The notes: generated from the sequence alone by a model not told the origin. A stretch of DNA of 19,513 nt from Hydrogenophilales bacterium RIFOXYD1_FULL_62_11 (GCA_001802655.1 MGZO01000132.1:1311-20823); one strand, 5' to 3'; shown: positions 1-7,469, numbered from the stretch's first letter. Numbers and translations: made by a program.

Positions 1-81
1 GTGCAGGATTTTTCGATCGCCTCCATCCGGGATGCGAGCGAGCTGGGCTGGCTGACGCTGCCCATTACGTTAGTATCTTAG
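1..81 (+). CDS. 3' end of an unidentified open frame (possible MraY/WecA-like remnant)
   Basis: An open frame enters from the window edge and stops with TAG at 79-81, giving 26 visible residues. The stretch ELGWLTLPITL resembles a conserved part of the polyprenyl-phosphate N-acetylhexosamine-1-phosphate transferases (MraY/WecA family). There that stretch is followed by a further membrane segment and an asparagine/aspartate-rich catalytic loop. Here the frame ends right after it, so if the resemblance is real this is a truncated copy. The DNA turns very AT-rich immediately after the stop (about 82-130), unlike the flanking genes. The resemblance is a motif-level impression only, and the frame could be a different protein that simply ends here. 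Confidence 0.3.
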   Translation: MQDFSIASIRDASELGWLTLPITLVS

Positions 82-208
82 AATACTCTTGAATAACGAT
101 ATTTAATAATTAAATCAATAAGTTAAAGATCTTCCCCGTCTTGTTTGGAGCGGGGGCATCGTGTACTGTCCGTGGCAGATTGCCGCACCCGGTTTGCTGG
201 TTTCCGGC

Positions 209-247
209 CTTGATTTCACTTTGAGTCTGAGCGCGAGTGAAGTCAGG
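209..247 (+). promoter_or_regulatory. Imperfect hairpin in the long coxB leader
   Basis: Positions 209-220 pair with 236-247 around a 15-nt loop. The stem is 12 pairs, two of them G-U wobbles, so it is stable as plus-strand RNA but not as the complementary strand. The core arms are TTTCACT-like and AGTGAA-like. No U-tract follows, so it is not an intrinsic terminator. It lies about 80 nt upstream of the preferred coxB start in a non-coding leader (82-329) where I see no other gene. A function in mRNA stability or translational control is inference. Confidence 0.3.
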
Positions 248-329
248 TAGCGCGGCACATGTTGCGGCATACCGATAACACGCGCCGCGACATCGACCCA
301 TAACAGCGATGAGAGGACGGGGGAGCGCG

Positions 330-1478
330 ATGACGAGTATGTGGCAACGGGCAGGAGTAGCAGGGGTGGCGTGGGCAGCGAGCCTGCCGGTGCGGGCGGA
401 ATACGCTTACAACCTGCAGGTACCGGCAAGCAAGGTCGCGCAGGACGTATTCGAACTGCACAATCTGATCATGCTGGTATGTCTGGGTATCTTCATCGTG
501 GTGTTTGGTGCGATGTTTTATTCGCTCCTGAAACACCGCAAATCAGTCGGTCACAAGGCTGCACATTTCCATGAAAACACCACGGTAGAAGTGATCTGGA
601 CGGTGATCCCGTTCGTGATCCTGATGGGCATGGCCTACCCGGCAGCCAAGGTGGTGATCGACATGAAAGACACCAGCAACCCCGATATGTCGATCAAGGT
701 CACCGGCTATCAGTGGAAGTGGGGCTACACCTACCTGAATGACGGGGTCAGTTTCTACAGCACGCTCTCGACCCCGCGTGACCAGATCGAAGGCACTGCC
801 GCCAAGGGCGAACACTACCTGTTGGAAGTGGATGAGCCGATGGTGGTGCCAGTGGGTAAACGGGTACGTTTGCTGATAACAGCCAACGACGTGATTCATT
901 CCTGGTGGGTGCCTGCGCTCGGTGCAAAACAGGACGCGATCCCTGGCTTTATCCGCGACAGCTGGTTCAAGGCCGACAAGATCGGCACTTATCGCGGCCA
1001 ATGCGTCGAGCTGTGCGGCAAGGATCACGGCTTTATGCCGATTGTGGTCGAGGTGGTATCGGAAGCCGATTACAAAATCTGGCTGGACAAGAAGAAGGGC
1101 GCAGCAACGACGGCCGCAGCCGACGACAGCAAAATCTTTGCCCCGGCCGAGTTGATCGCGCGGGGTGAAAAAGTCTACGCCGCCAATTGCGCAGCCTGCC
1201 ATCAGGCAGACGGCATGGGGCTTCCCGGCGTGTTTCTTCCGATCAATGGTTCGAAAGTGGCAACCGGTCCGATCGACGCACACATCAGCACCGTGTTGAA
1301 CGGCCGCCCCGGCACCGCAATGGCGGCGTTCGGCGGACAGTTGTCCGACGCGGACATCGCTGCCGTCGTGACCTACCAGCGCAATGCCTGGGACAACAAG
1401 ACTGGCGACACGGCGCAGCCCGCCCAGATCGCCGCAGCACGTGGGGGCGCAGAAGCTGCTGCTCCCGCTGCGCCATGA
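330..1478 (+). CDS. coxB: Cytochrome c oxidase subunit II with fused C-terminal cytochrome c domain (caa3 type)
   Basis: This is the electron-entry subunit of an aa3/caa3 heme-copper oxidase. The 382-aa product starts with a signal peptide ending near VRAEY. Two membrane helices follow (about residues 48-72 and 90-112), then a periplasmic cupredoxin domain. The CuA site shows as C225-V-E-L-C229 followed by GKDHGFM, with the upstream histidine in HSWWVP. A cytochrome c domain is attached at the C-terminus, with heme motif C287-A-A-C290-H291 and a likely axial Met331 (GTAMAAFG), so electrons may pass from the fused heme to CuA. The ATG at 330 was chosen because GGGGGAG precedes it at good spacing. 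An in-frame ATG at 309 would add seven residues. It is first in an operon with ctaD 23 nt downstream. Confidence 0.95.
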   Translation: MTSMWQRAGVAGVAWAASLPVRAEYAYNLQVPASKVAQDVFELHNLIMLVCLGIFIVVFGAMFYSLLKHRKSVGHKAAHFHENTTVEVIWTVIPFVILMGMAYPAAKVVIDMKDTSNPDMSIKVTGYQWKWGYTYLNDGVSFYSTLSTPRDQIEGTAAKGEHYLLEVDEPMVVPVGKRVRLLITANDVIHSWWVPALGAKQDAIPGFIRDSWFKADKIGTYRGQCVELCGKDHGFMPIVVEVVSEADYKIWLDKKKGAATTAAADDSKIFAPAELIARGEKVYAANCAACHQADGMGLPGVFLPINGSKVATGPIDAHISTVLNGRPGTAMAAFGGQLSDADIAAVVTYQRNAWDNKTGDTAQPAQIAAARGGAEAAAPAAP

Positions 1479-1501
1479 ATCACCGTCAGGAGAGCCCAGA
1501 T

Positions 1502-3088
1502 ATGACTGATGCAACACACGCACACGGCCACGACGATCACGCGCACCACGCTCCCCCTGGCGGAGTCATGCGCTGGCTGACCACCACCAACCACAAGGAC
1601 ATTGGTTCGCTGTATCTGTGGTTTTCTCTGATCATGCTGTTTACAGCGGGATCGATGGCACTGCTGATTCGCGCCGAGTTGTTCCAGCCGGGGCTGCAAC
1701 TGACCAACCCGGACTTTTTCAACCAGCTCACCACCATGCATGGCCTGATCATGATTTTCGGCGTGATCATGCCGGCCTTTTCGGGCTTCGCGAACTGGCA
1801 GATTCCGTTGATGCTGGGCGCGCCCGACATGGCGTTTCCGCGCATGAACAACTGGGCATTCTGGATTCTGCCGGTGGCCGGCGCGCTGCTGATGGGGTCA
1901 TTTCTGCTTCCCGGCGGCGCGGTCGCAGGCGGCTGGACCATGTATCCACCGCTGTTCATCCAGGGCGGCATTTCCTATGACCTGACGATTCTGGCCGTCC
2001 ACATCATGGGCCTGTCGTCGATCATGGGTTCGATCAACATCATCACCACCATTCTCAACATGCGTGCGCCCGGTCTCACGCTGATGAAAATGCCGCTGTT
2101 CTGCTGGACCTGGCTGATTACGGCCTATCTGCTGATTGCCACCATGCCGGTGCTGGCAGGTGCGGTGACCATGCTGCTGACCGACCGCAATTTCGGCACC
2201 AGCTTCTTTAACGCCGCCGGCGGCGGTGATCCGGTGATGTTCCAGCACATCTTCTGGTTCTTTGCCCACCCCGAGGTGTACATCCTGATCCTGCCAGCGT
2301 TCGGCATCGTCTCCAGCATCATTCCGACTTTCGCCCGCAAGCCGCTATTTGGTTACGCCTCGATGGTGTACGCCACGGCATCGATCGCGATCCTGTCGTT
2401 CATCGTCTGGGCGCACCACATGTTCTCGGTGGGCATGCCCGCGGCCGCGCAGCTGTTCTTCATGTTCTCGACCATGCTGATCGCGGTGCCGACCGGCGTG
2501 AAGGTGTTCAACTGGGTGGCCACGATGTGGAAGGGCTCAATGACCTTCGAGACGCCGATGCTGTTCGCCATCGCCTTCGTTTGTCTCTTTACGATTGGCG
2601 GCTTTTCGGGCCTGGTGCTGGCGATCGCGCCGGTCGATATCCAATTGCACGACACCTACTACGTTGTCGCGCACTTCCACTACGTACTGGTGTCCGGTGC
2701 GCTGTTTTCGATCTTCGCGGGCATTTATTACTGGCTGCCGAAATGGAGCGGCTACATGTATGACGAGACGCTGGGCAAGTGGCATTTCTGGCTGTCGGTG
2801 ATCGGCATGAACATCGTGTTTTTCCCGATGCACTTTCTGGGATTGGCCGGCATGCCGCGCCGCATTCCGGACTACGCGCTGCAGTTCACCGAGTTCAATC
2901 AGATTGCCACGGTGGGTGCGTTCATTTTCGGGTTCAGCCAGCTGATCTTCCTGGTGGTGGTGCTTAAAGCCGCCAAAGGAGGCGTCAAGGCGACCGACCG
3001 CGTATGGGAAGGTGCCGAGGGACTGGAGTGGACGCTGCCATCGCCTGCGCCGTATCACACCTTTGAAACAGCGCCGGTGATGAAATGA
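1502..3088 (+). CDS. ctaD: Cytochrome c oxidase subunit I (aa3 type)
   Basis: This is the catalytic subunit that reduces O2 at the heme a3-CuB centre and pumps protons. The 528-aa product has about twelve membrane helices. Ligands are visible: H80 and H393 for heme a, H391 for heme a3, and H256, H305 and H306 for CuB. Y260 in HPEVY is the tyrosine that is cross-linked in this family. E258 in the same motif and D110 (GAPDMAFPRMNN) mark the D proton channel, and K334 (PTGVKVF) marks the K channel, so this is an A-type oxidase. The start follows CAGGAGAG; the frame stays open further upstream, but only as an overlap with coxB. The N-terminus is histidine-rich (six His in residues 6-16). The stop overlaps the start of the next small gene (ATGA). 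Confidence 0.97.
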   Translation: MTDATHAHGHDDHAHHAPPGGVMRWLTTTNHKDIGSLYLWFSLIMLFTAGSMALLIRAELFQPGLQLTNPDFFNQLTTMHGLIMIFGVIMPAFSGFANWQIPLMLGAPDMAFPRMNNWAFWILPVAGALLMGSFLLPGGAVAGGWTMYPPLFIQGGISYDLTILAVHIMGLSSIMGSINIITTILNMRAPGLTLMKMPLFCWTWLITAYLLIATMPVLAGAVTMLLTDRNFGTSFFNAAGGGDPVMFQHIFWFFAHPEVYILILPAFGIVSSIIPTFARKPLFGYASMVYATASIAILSFIVWAHHMFSVGMPAAAQLFFMFSTMLIAVPTGVKVFNWVATMWKGSMTFETPMLFAIAFVCLFTIGGFSGLVLAIAPVDIQLHDTYYVVAHFHYVLVSGALFSIFAGIYYWLPKWSGYMYDETLGKWHFWLSVIGMNIVFFPMHFLGLAGMPRRIPDYALQFTEFNQIATVGAFIFGFSQLIFLVVVLKAAKGGVKATDRVWEGAEGLEWTLPSPAPYHTFETAPVMK

Positions 3089-3204
3089 GCGGGGCTTCAA
3101 CGATGAGTTCGGATAAGCGCAACGGTAAATATCGCACGGCCATCTTGCTGGCAGTGTGGGCGCTGGGCTTGTTTCTGTTCACGCTTTACTCCGGGCTGAA
3201 ATAA
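3085..3204 (+). CDS. Small cytochrome oxidase-associated membrane peptide (39 aa)
   Basis: A 39-codon frame starts at an ATG overlapping the ctaD stop (ATGA) and ends 3 nt before ctaG. The product has a short basic N-terminal stretch (SSDKRNGKYR) and then one hydrophobic helix of about 20 residues (TAILLAVWALGLFLFTLYSG). A second in-frame ATG at 3103 would give 33 residues. Betaproteobacterial cox operons commonly carry a tiny single-helix gene at this place, often called a cytochrome oxidase small assembly protein; position and topology both fit. No catalytic or metal-binding residues are visible, so a structural or assembly role is inferred from context. Confidence 0.7.
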   Translation: MSGASTMSSDKRNGKYRTAILLAVWALGLFLFTLYSGLK

Positions 3205-3207
3205 ATC

Positions 3208-3762
3208 ATGCTCATGGGGAATGCCAAAACCCTGACCAAGCTCGTCGTCGTGACGCTGCTCATGTTCGGGTTTGGCTTCGCCCTGGTGCCGTTTTATTAC
3301 AAGATTTGCGAAGCCACCGGCATCAACTCGGGGGGCGAGCAAAGTCTGGTGAATAACACGCAGGTGGACACCAGCCGCTGGGTCACGCTGGAATTCGATG
3401 CCAACACCAACACTGCATTGCCGTGGCAATTCAAGCCGCTGCAAAACAGCCTCAAGGTGCATCCGGGGCAACTGGTTCAGGTGGAATACGAAGTGGTCAA
3501 CAACAGTGACCGGGCTATCGTGGGACAGGCGGTGCCGAGTTATGGTCCTGCGCGCGCGGCCGCCTTCTTCAAGAAAATCGAGTGCTTCTGTTTTACGCCG
3601 CAAACACTGGCAGCCGGTGAACGCCGCCGGATGCCGGTGCTGTTTGTTCTGGATCGTGCGATGGATCAGGAGGTTCATACCGTGACCCTGTCGTATACCT
3701 TCTTTGAAATGGGTGCAAAAGCCCAAACCACTGGCAGGCTGCGCGTATCGCCCCATGGCTGA
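3208..3762 (+). CDS. ctaG: CtaG/Cox11 copper chaperone for the CuB site
   Basis: Cox11/CtaG proteins deliver copper to the CuB centre of subunit I from the periplasmic side of the membrane. The 184-aa product has one N-terminal membrane anchor (about residues 8-28), followed by KICEATG and a beta-rich soluble domain. The copper-binding pair is seen as C126-F-C128 within ECFCFTPQTL. The family signature continues with MPVLFVLD and TLSYTFFEM. Length is normal for the family. The ATG at 3208 has only a weak ribosome-binding site, which suggests translational coupling to the 39-aa gene that ends just upstream. Its end overlaps the following DUF2970 gene by 8 nt. Confidence 0.95.
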   Translation: MLMGNAKTLTKLVVVTLLMFGFGFALVPFYYKICEATGINSGGEQSLVNNTQVDTSRWVTLEFDANTNTALPWQFKPLQNSLKVHPGQLVQVEYEVVNNSDRAIVGQAVPSYGPARAAAFFKKIECFCFTPQTLAAGERRRMPVLFVLDRAMDQEVHTVTLSYTFFEMGAKAQTTGRLRVSPHG

Positions 3763-3952
3763 AAAAAGCAATCTCAAAGTGGTGCTTGCGGTGTTCTGGA
3801 GCTTTTTCGGCGTGCGCAAGCGGCGTGACTACGATGCTGATGCGCAAAGCCTGACGCCGGTGCAGATCGTCATTGCCGGACTCATTGGTGGTGCGGTGTT
3901 TGTTTCAACGATGTTGCTGTTGGTGTATCTGGCGATGCAGTTCTTGGCGTGA
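3755..3952 (+). CDS. DUF2970 family small membrane protein
   Basis: This is a 65-aa protein with an N-terminal region containing a conserved-looking VFWSFFGVRKRRDYD stretch and a C-terminal membrane helix (about residues 37-62). It matches my memory of DUF2970, a family found almost only in betaproteobacterial cox operons between ctaG and ctaE. No function is established to my knowledge. An in-frame ATG at 3704 exists, but it lies deep inside ctaG; the ATG at 3755, overlapping the ctaG end by 8 nt, gives the expected family length. The position inside the operon implies a part in oxidase assembly or stability. Confidence 0.85.
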   Translation: MAEKSNLKVVLAVFWSFFGVRKRRDYDADAQSLTPVQIVIAGLIGGAVFVSTMLLLVYLAMQFLA

Positions 3953-3983
3953 GTAATCAATAGACAAGGAATAGGGGAAAAAC

Positions 3984-4850
3984 ATGGGCATGGCACAAAC
4001 CGAAAAATATTATTTGCCGCAACCGTCTCTGTGGCCGTTCGTCGGCTCGATCGCCCTGCTTGTGATGGCGGTGGGCGGCGTGATGACCATGCGCGAGATC
4101 GACCATGGCGGCTGGGTGTTGCTGGCCGGTTTGGGCGTACTGTTCTACATGATGTTCGGCTGGTTCGGCGAGGTGATCCGCGACAGTGAGGCCGGGCGCT
4201 ACAACAAGCAGGTCGACGCCTCGTTTCGCTGGTCGATGAGCTGGTTTATCTTTTCCGAAGTGATGTTTTTCGCAGCCTTTTTTGGTGCCCTGTTTTACAC
4301 CCGTGTGTTGTCGGTGCCGTGGCTGGGTGAAGGCGACACCATGCAGCAACTGTGGCCCACTTTCAAGGCTGCCTGGCCAACTGCCGGCCCCGGGCTGGCT
4401 GAGGATGGGTTTCAGTTTACCCCGATGGGTGCCTGGGGCATCCCGGCGATCAATACGCTCCTGCTGCTCAGCTCGGGTGTGACCGTGACCTGGGCACACT
4501 GGGGATTGAAAAAGAATAATCGCACCCAGCTGATTGTCGGGCTGGCCATGACGGTGGTGCTCGGAGTGGTTTTCCTGGGGCTGCAGGCGTATGAATATCA
4601 TCACGCTTACACTGAAATGGGGCTGACGCTGGGGGCAGGCGTTTACGGATCGACCTTTTTCATGCTGACCGGCTTTCACGGCTTTCACGTGCTGGTGGGT
4701 ACGACCATGCTGCTTGTCATGTTGCTGCGTGCGATTGCCGGACATTTCACTGCCGATCACCATTTCGCATTTGAGGCAGTGTCGTGGTACTGGCACTTTG
4801 TTGATGTGGTGTGGGTGATGCTGTTTATCCTGGTGTACTGGATGATCTGA
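3984..4850 (+). CDS. ctaE: Cytochrome c oxidase subunit III
   Basis: Subunit III stabilises the oxidase and supports proton uptake into the D channel; it binds no redox metal. The 288-aa product has about seven membrane helices. Family hallmarks include the acidic residue in WFIFSEVMFFAAFF and the C-terminal WYWHFVDVVWVMLF signature, with GFHGFHVLVG before it. The start is preceded by AGGGGA at about 6 nt spacing. A 31-nt gap separates it from the DUF2970 gene. A strong terminator follows the stop, so it is the last gene of the structural operon that begins at coxB. Confidence 0.96.
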   Translation: MGMAQTEKYYLPQPSLWPFVGSIALLVMAVGGVMTMREIDHGGWVLLAGLGVLFYMMFGWFGEVIRDSEAGRYNKQVDASFRWSMSWFIFSEVMFFAAFFGALFYTRVLSVPWLGEGDTMQQLWPTFKAAWPTAGPGLAEDGFQFTPMGAWGIPAINTLLLLSSGVTVTWAHWGLKKNNRTQLIVGLAMTVVLGVVFLGLQAYEYHHAYTEMGLTLGAGVYGSTFFMLTGFHGFHVLVGTTMLLVMLLRAIAGHFTADHHFAFEAVSWYWHFVDVVWVMLFILVYWMI

Positions 4851-4862
4851 CCCTTATGCGAA

Positions 4863-4897
4863 CGTAAAAAAGCCGCCGGTCAGGCGGCTTTTTTACG
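4863..4897. terminator. Bidirectional intrinsic terminator after ctaE
   Basis: This is a perfect 15-bp inverted repeat (4863-4877 with 4883-4897) around the 5-nt loop GGTCA. A GCCGCC core is flanked by A6 on the left and T6 on the right, so it can end transcription from both sides: ctaE on the plus strand and the DUF2909 gene on the minus strand. Confidence 0.93.
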
Positions 4898-4904
4898 AGG
4901 TGGA

Positions 4905-5105
4905 TCAGCGCAGGCCGCTTTGCGGAACGATGCCGAAGTAATATCCCGCCATCAGCAGGACGAATAGCGCAAGCGAGAGTCCGACCCGCACCGTCAGCAT
5001 TTTGACTGCGCGGTCCGACTGCCCCTTGTCCTTGATCAGATAGTAGAGCGCGCTGGCGAGGCTGCCCAAAATGAACACGATGAATAGCAGGGCAAGGATG
5101 CGCAT
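4905..5105 (-). CDS. DUF2909 (twin transmembrane) small protein
   Basis: The 66-aa product has two hydrophobic helices (about residues 3-23 and 43-60) joined by a charged loop KDKGQSDRAVK. This is the architecture of the DUF2909 family, which sits in the same place of many betaproteobacterial cox clusters. The ATG giving MRILALLFIVF was chosen over upstream starts because longer forms run into the antisense of SURF1 and add unrelated sequence. It is convergent with ctaE, sharing the terminator at 4863-4897, and divergent from SURF1 with 48 nt between the starts. Its function is unknown; a link to oxidase assembly is only positional. Confidence 0.85.
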   Translation of the reverse strand: MRILALLFIVFILGSLASALYYLIKDKGQSDRAVKMLTVRVGLSLALFVLLMAGYYFGIVPQSGLR

Positions 5106-5153
5106 GATGTGGGTCGCTCGGCAAAATTTTAGTCTAACCGGATTGCCCGCCGC

Positions 5154-5903
5154 ATGCACCGCCTGACCATGCGTTTCGGTGCATGGCACTTTACACCGGG
5201 ATTGTGGCCGACCCTGGCGGCACTGTTCTTTTTCGTGCTGACCTTGTGGCTGGGTAATTGGCAGAGCGACCGAGCAGAAGCCAAGCGCGCGCTGCAAGCG
5301 CGATACGACACTGCCACGCAAGATCCCCCCATCCACGTTGGCCGGGTTTTGCTGACGCGTGATGACTTGATTTATCGCAAGCTCGAAGTGCAGGGCAGGT
5401 TCGATGACAGGCACACAATTTTGCTGGACAACAAGGTTTACGAAGGGGTGGCGGGCTACCACGTGCTGACGCCGCTGAGGATCGAAGGCAGCCCGATGGC
5501 TATTCTGGTGAATCGGGGCTGGGTCGCGTCAGGGCGGTCGCGCGAACAGCTTCCCCGTATCCCTGCGCCCGCAGGCCTGGTGAAACTGGAAGGCATGGCG
5601 GTTGATCCCCATAGCCGCTATTTCGAACTGGCCAATGCCGCGCCGCAGGGGCGTGTTTGGCAGAACCTTGATTTTGTGCGCTACACGATGGACTCCGGTT
5701 TGACGCTGCAGCCGGTACTGCTGTTGCAAACCAGCCCGCTACGTGATGGTTTGCAGCGAAACTGGCCGCGTCCGGACACGGGCGTCAGCATGCATCTCGG
5801 CTATGCCTTCCAGTGGTACAGTCTCGCAACAACGCTTGCGGTGTTGTGGGTGGTGATGAATGTGAAACGCGATCGCGAGAATGCCGCGTCACTTCTGGAA
5901 TAA
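5154..5903 (+). CDS. SURF1 family cytochrome oxidase assembly protein
   Basis: SURF1/Shy1 proteins are membrane proteins that help insert heme a into subunit I. The 249-aa product has an N-terminal membrane helix (about residues 18-37), immediately followed by the family motif WLGNWQSDRAEAKRAL. It then has a large periplasmic domain with ILLDNKVYEGVAGYHVLTPL and VNRGWV, and a C-terminal helix near LATTLAVLWVVMNVKRDR. This two-helix hairpin topology and length are typical. Another in-frame ATG at 5169 (MRFGAWHF) is equally possible, since neither has a clear ribosome-binding site. It leads a run of closely spaced assembly genes through ctaB. Confidence 0.93.
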   Translation: MHRLTMRFGAWHFTPGLWPTLAALFFFVLTLWLGNWQSDRAEAKRALQARYDTATQDPPIHVGRVLLTRDDLIYRKLEVQGRFDDRHTILLDNKVYEGVAGYHVLTPLRIEGSPMAILVNRGWVASGRSREQLPRIPAPAGLVKLEGMAVDPHSRYFELANAAPQGRVWQNLDFVRYTMDSGLTLQPVLLLQTSPLRDGLQRNWPRPDTGVSMHLGYAFQWYSLATTLAVLWVVMNVKRDRENAASLLE

Positions 5904-5910
5904 ATCGAGT

Positions 5911-6474
5911 ATGCACCTGAGTTCACGCAGTAAATTCCTTGTTCTGATCGGCTTCTTCATGGTGCCGGTACTGGCGGCTTATCTGGCTTATTTTGGCTGG
6001 CGACCCGCTGGTCACACGAATTACGGCGAATTGTTGAAGGTTTCGCCCTTGCAGCATACCGCTGGAAAACTGCTCGACGGCCAACCCCTCAATCTCGATA
6101 CGCTGCAGGGCAAGTGGTTGATGGTGCATGTCGGGACAGCACGCTGCGATGAGGCATGCGCGCAGCAACTGTATCTGATGCGGCAGGTGCGGATTACCCA
6201 AGGCAAGGAACAATCGCGCATCGAACGTCTGTGGGTGGTGGCTGACAAGGGCCTGCCTGAGGCAAGCTTGCTGCAGGCGCACCCAGGTCTGCTGGTTTGG
6301 CGGCCAGAAGATCCGGCATTCCTGAGCCAGTTTCCCGCCATGCAGAGCCCTGGCCAGCACATCTATCTGGTTGATCCGCTTGGCAACCTGATGCTGCGGT
6401 TCCCCGCCCAGCCGGACGCCAAACGCATGATGAAAGACATCAAGCTGTTGCTCAAAGCCTCACAGATCGGTTGA
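5911..6474 (+). CDS. Membrane-anchored Sco-like thiol protein of the cox cluster
   Basis: The 187-aa product has an N-terminal membrane anchor (about residues 8-27) and a thioredoxin-like periplasmic domain. The Sco-type CX3C pair is visible as C79-D-E-A-C83, after WLMVHVG and before QQLYLMRQ. Sco proteins normally carry a distal copper-binding histidine in an IDHSAG-like segment; here the matching segment reads YLVDPLGN, without that histidine. It therefore looks better suited to thiol-disulfide exchange, for example keeping the CuA cysteines reduced, than to copper delivery. That is an inference. The ATG at 5911 lies 7 nt after SURF1; an upstream ATG at 5881 would overlap SURF1. Its end nearly abuts ctaA. 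Confidence 0.8.
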   Translation: MHLSSRSKFLVLIGFFMVPVLAAYLAYFGWRPAGHTNYGELLKVSPLQHTAGKLLDGQPLNLDTLQGKWLMVHVGTARCDEACAQQLYLMRQVRITQGKEQSRIERLWVVADKGLPEASLLQAHPGLLVWRPEDPAFLSQFPAMQSPGQHIYLVDPLGNLMLRFPAQPDAKRMMKDIKLLLKASQIG

Positions 6475-6485
6475 CCCGCCCCGCC

Positions 6486-7469
6486 ATGACGTTCTATCGC
6501 AAGCTTATTCTGGCCGCGCTCATTTTGACCCTGGGTGTCGTCAGTCTGGGCGCCTATGTGCGCCTGTCTGATGCCGGCCTGGGTTGTCCCGATTGGCCGG
6601 GTTGTTATGGCGCGCTGACTCCGCATCACGCGGCCGATGCCATCAATGCCGAACTGGAAGCACGTCCAGATGGCCCGGTATCGCATGCCAAAGCGTGGAA
6701 GGAAATGGTGCATCGCTATTTTGCCGGGACCCTGGGCGTGTTGGTGCTGGCAATAGCCTTGCTGGCCTGGCGTGGGCGCCGTGAGACCAATGGTGGCCCG
6801 GGGCTGCCGCTGTTGTTGCTGGGCCTGATCGTGTTCCAGGCGCTGCTGGGGATGTGGACGGTTACGCAATTGCTCAAGCCGCTGGTCGTAAGCGCCCACT
6901 TGCTGGGCGGCATGGCCACGCTCTCGCTCTTGTTGTGGTTGTGGTTGCGCGAACGTGGGCAGGCCAGCTATGCCTACTTTGCGAGCGTGGATCATCTGCG
7001 GCGCGGCGCTGGATTAGGGTTGGTGCTGGTTGTGATCCAGATTGCCCTGGGAGGCTGGGTAAGCACCAACTACGCAGCTTTAGCCTGTACGGATTTTCCC
7101 TTGTGCCAGGGGGGGTGGGTGCCAGCCATGGATTTCGAGCACGGCTTCACCCTGCACCGTGAGTTGGGCGAAACCGCTACCGGCGAACTGTTGCCGCTGA
7201 CGGCGCTGACCGCCATTCACTGGACACATCGGTTGATGGCGCTGGTGCTTACCCTGTATCTGGGCTGGCTGGCATTGCGTATGCTGCGTACGCCGGGTTA
7301 CGCCGGTATGGGCTTGGTCATCGCCGGCCTGTTGACGCTGCAAGTTTCGCTGGGCATCAGCAACATTTTGTTCAGTTTGCCGCTGGCCGTGGCTGTGGCG
7401 CATAACACCGGCGCAGCACTGTTGCTGGCGAGTCTGGTTTGGCTGAACTTCAAAGTGCGCAGGAGATAA
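6486..7469 (+). CDS. ctaA: Heme A synthase (CtaA/COX15)
   Basis: This enzyme converts heme O to heme A by oxidising the C8 methyl group, supplying the cofactor of the oxidase encoded upstream. The 327-aa product has about eight membrane helices in two related halves. Conserved heme-binding histidines are seen in EMVHRYFAG (H76), SAHLLGG, WTHRLMAL and VAHNTGA. Two cysteine pairs, C34/C40 in CPDWPGC and another in CTDFPLC, are the expected extracytoplasmic disulfides. ATG 6486 is preferred; a TTG at 6471 overlapping the previous stop would add five residues. Neither has a strong ribosome-binding site. ctaB begins 2 nt after the stop. Confidence 0.95.
   Translation: MTFYRKLILAALILTLGVVSLGAYVRLSDAGLGCPDWPGCYGALTPHHAADAINAELEARPDGPVSHAKAWKEMVHRYFAGTLGVLVLAIALLAWRGRRETNGGPGLPLLLLGLIVFQALLGMWTVTQLLKPLVVSAHLLGGMATLSLLLWLWLRERGQASYAYFASVDHLRRGAGLGLVLVVIQIALGGWVSTNYAALACTDFPLCQGGWVPAMDFEHGFTLHRELGETATGELLPLTALTAIHWTHRLMALVLTLYLGWLALRMLRTPGYAGMGLVIAGLLTLQVSLGISNILFSLPLAVAVAHNTGAALLLASLVWLNFKVRRR

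Noticed and set aside
129..155. CCCCG...CGGGG hairpin near 137-155 as a terminator for the upstream frame
   Set aside because: The stem is only five pairs with a loop of about 12 nt and no T-tract, too weak to call.
1187..1501. N-terminal extension of ctaD by about 105 codons
   Set aside because: The extension overlaps coxB in another frame and reads as low-complexity Arg-rich sequence. The ATG at 1502 has a good ribosome-binding site and gives the normal subunit I length.
543..1523. Long open frame (326 codons) on the minus strand
   Set aside because: It is antisense to coxB. The translation is His/Gly/Arg-rich without recognisable structure, and no ribosome-binding site is apparent.
6363..6995. 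Open frame of 210 codons on the minus strand
   Set aside because: It is antisense to ctaA and the end of the Sco-like gene. The composition is Gln/His-rich, typical of the complement of hydrophobic membrane genes.
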